DNA of 8,246 nucleotides. It comes from an uncultured Bacteroidota bacterium (lineage in GTDB: Bacteria; Bacteroidota; Bacteroidia; Bacteroidales; SZUA-534). Position numbers and translations under genes: made by a program. The DNA lies in contig CALCFP010000464.1 in the NCBI GenBank assembly GCA_937900725.1, forward strand, positions 1 through 8,246, in the 5' to 3' direction. Below are positions 7,564-8,246 of this stretch, piece after piece. The notes beneath the pieces were generated by a model that did not search any database, was not told where the DNA came from, and worked only from the letters and a program-made list of their open reading frames with translations. The number at the start of each line of letters is the position of its first letter. Within the stretch, counting starts at the first letter, position 1.

Positions 7564-8246
7564 TTAATATTGATATTCAATGTTTATCTGTTTTGTATGT
7601 GTCACGTGGCTTTTGCCAGGCAATTTATATTTAGCAAGTATAGGATAATTTCCTGGAGTAACGCTTGGTAAATTTGAGGTGGAAAGCAGTTTTTCAACAC
7701 CGCTTGTAGATGCGTTCTTGCTAACATGGTTTGCCAAATAAACTTTTGTGTTGTAAAAATCTTTATTTATTGATTTTGAGACTGTATTGCAAATTGAGCC
7801 ATACGCATTACGCGATGAGAACGCACCTGTTTCCACCTCGTTACCTGACAACTCGCGGTTTACCGCCATTCTGCCTATAGTGACAACACTGTCATTTGTA
7901 GGCGGTTTCAATCCGGAAACAATTGCCGCCACATCTTTGTTTGTATATAGCAATGGAGAAATCGTATTCGTGTACCATGGCGTATTCGGGTAGTCAGGAA
8001 CAAGTATTATTAAGTTGTTTGTCTTGTCGTACAGATTATACTCCACATCATCAAACACTTCTGGCTTGGCCGTCAAGTCTTTAGTATTTGATATTAAATC
8101 GTACAAAGTACTTACAACCTGTCTTGCAACATACTTGTCTTTGCTTATCCCATCCATCTTCTCACTAAACGTGCTATAAGAGCTCGTCCTGAAATGTGCC
8201 GTGTAGATGTCGGTAACGTCGAGCACCTCCATGTTGCCTTCGGCGT
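7564..8246 (-). CDS. C-terminal fragment of an unrecognised protein (5' end outside window)
   Basis: The reading frame is open from the window edge to a TAA stop at 7566-7564 and gives 226 residues. An internal ATG at 8232 exists, but the frame continues upstream of it (Ala-Glu-Gly-Asn before the Met), so the gene most likely begins outside the window. I do not recognise the family. The visible part has a charged, probably helical stretch (KMDGISKDKYVARQVVSTLY), then a long run of alternating polar and hydrophobic residues typical of beta-rich extracellular proteins. It has one cysteine (in YGSICNTV) and ends in a strand-like segment, KQINIEYQY. There is no transmembrane helix and no recognisable T9SS sorting domain at the C-terminus. 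It sits 13 bases upstream of the lipoprotein gene on the same strand, so the two are probably co-transcribed. A surface or periplasmic role is inferred only from these neighbours. A fimbrillin-like or other beta-sandwich protein is possible but unsupported. Confidence 0.85.
   Translation of the reverse strand, partial: AEGNMEVLDVTDIYTAHFRTSSYSTFSEKMDGISKDKYVARQVVSTLYDLISNTKDLTAKPEVFDDVEYNLYDKTNNLIILVPDYPNTPWYTNTISPLLYTNKDVAAIVSGLKPPTNDSVVTIGRMAVNRELSGNEVETGAFSSRNAYGSICNTVSKSINKDFYNTKVYLANHVSKNASTSGVEKLLSTSNLPSVTPGNYPILAKYKLPGKSHVTHTKQINIEYQY

Noticed and set aside
7551..7580. Upstream ATG at 7580 as the start of the lipoprotein gene
   Set aside because: It would overlap the upstream gene and put ten residues (MNINIKHHFI) before an already complete lipoprotein signal peptide.
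1..8246. CRISPR arrays, tRNA/rRNA genes, insertion sequences, terminators
   Set aside because: Almost all of the window is coding, with about 20 intergenic bases, and no direct-repeat arrays, terminal inverted repeats or RNA signatures were seen.

Overview
The window reads as accessory, cell-surface coding DNA from a member of the Bacteroidota, probably a Bacteroidales-type organism. The evidence is a lipoprotein with a Bacteroidota-style surface-export signal, a FISUMP (Fib_succ_major) domain, a very long SprB-like repeat protein of the kind usually exported by the type IX secretion system (T9SS), and AT-rich gene junctions without Shine-Dalgarno sequences. I cannot name a genus.

All real genes lie on the minus strand, so transcription runs from position 8246 towards 1. 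Three genes are packed head to tail. First (8246-7564) is the C-terminal 226 residues of an unrecognised protein that enters from outside the window. After a 13-base gap comes a complete 461-residue lipoprotein (7550-6165) with fibronectin-III-like segments and a C-terminal FISUMP domain. After only 7 bases, or an 8-base overlap if the upstream ATG is used, comes a giant secreted protein (6157 to beyond 1). I checked its frame codon by codon: it has 2052 codons without a stop and is still open at the window edge.

The giant protein has a Sec signal peptide and an N-terminal region of about 650 residues that I cannot assign. A transitional stretch with scattered repeat-like motifs follows. From about residue 1173 there is a regular array of SprB-like beta modules, nine complete plus the start of a tenth at the edge. 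The spacing suggests one operon encoding a surface lipoprotein and a long repeat adhesin, with the partial gene possibly a third component. That joint role is inference.

Intergenic DNA totals about 20 bases. I see no RNA genes, CRISPR array, insertion sequence, terminator or stand-alone promoter. The points most worth a second look are a sharp base-composition break inside the lipoprotein gene at the start of its FISUMP domain, the uncharacterised head of the giant protein with its Cys/Tyr/Asp cluster and Trp/Tyr-rich segment, and the module array in which the paired cysteines disappear from several units.
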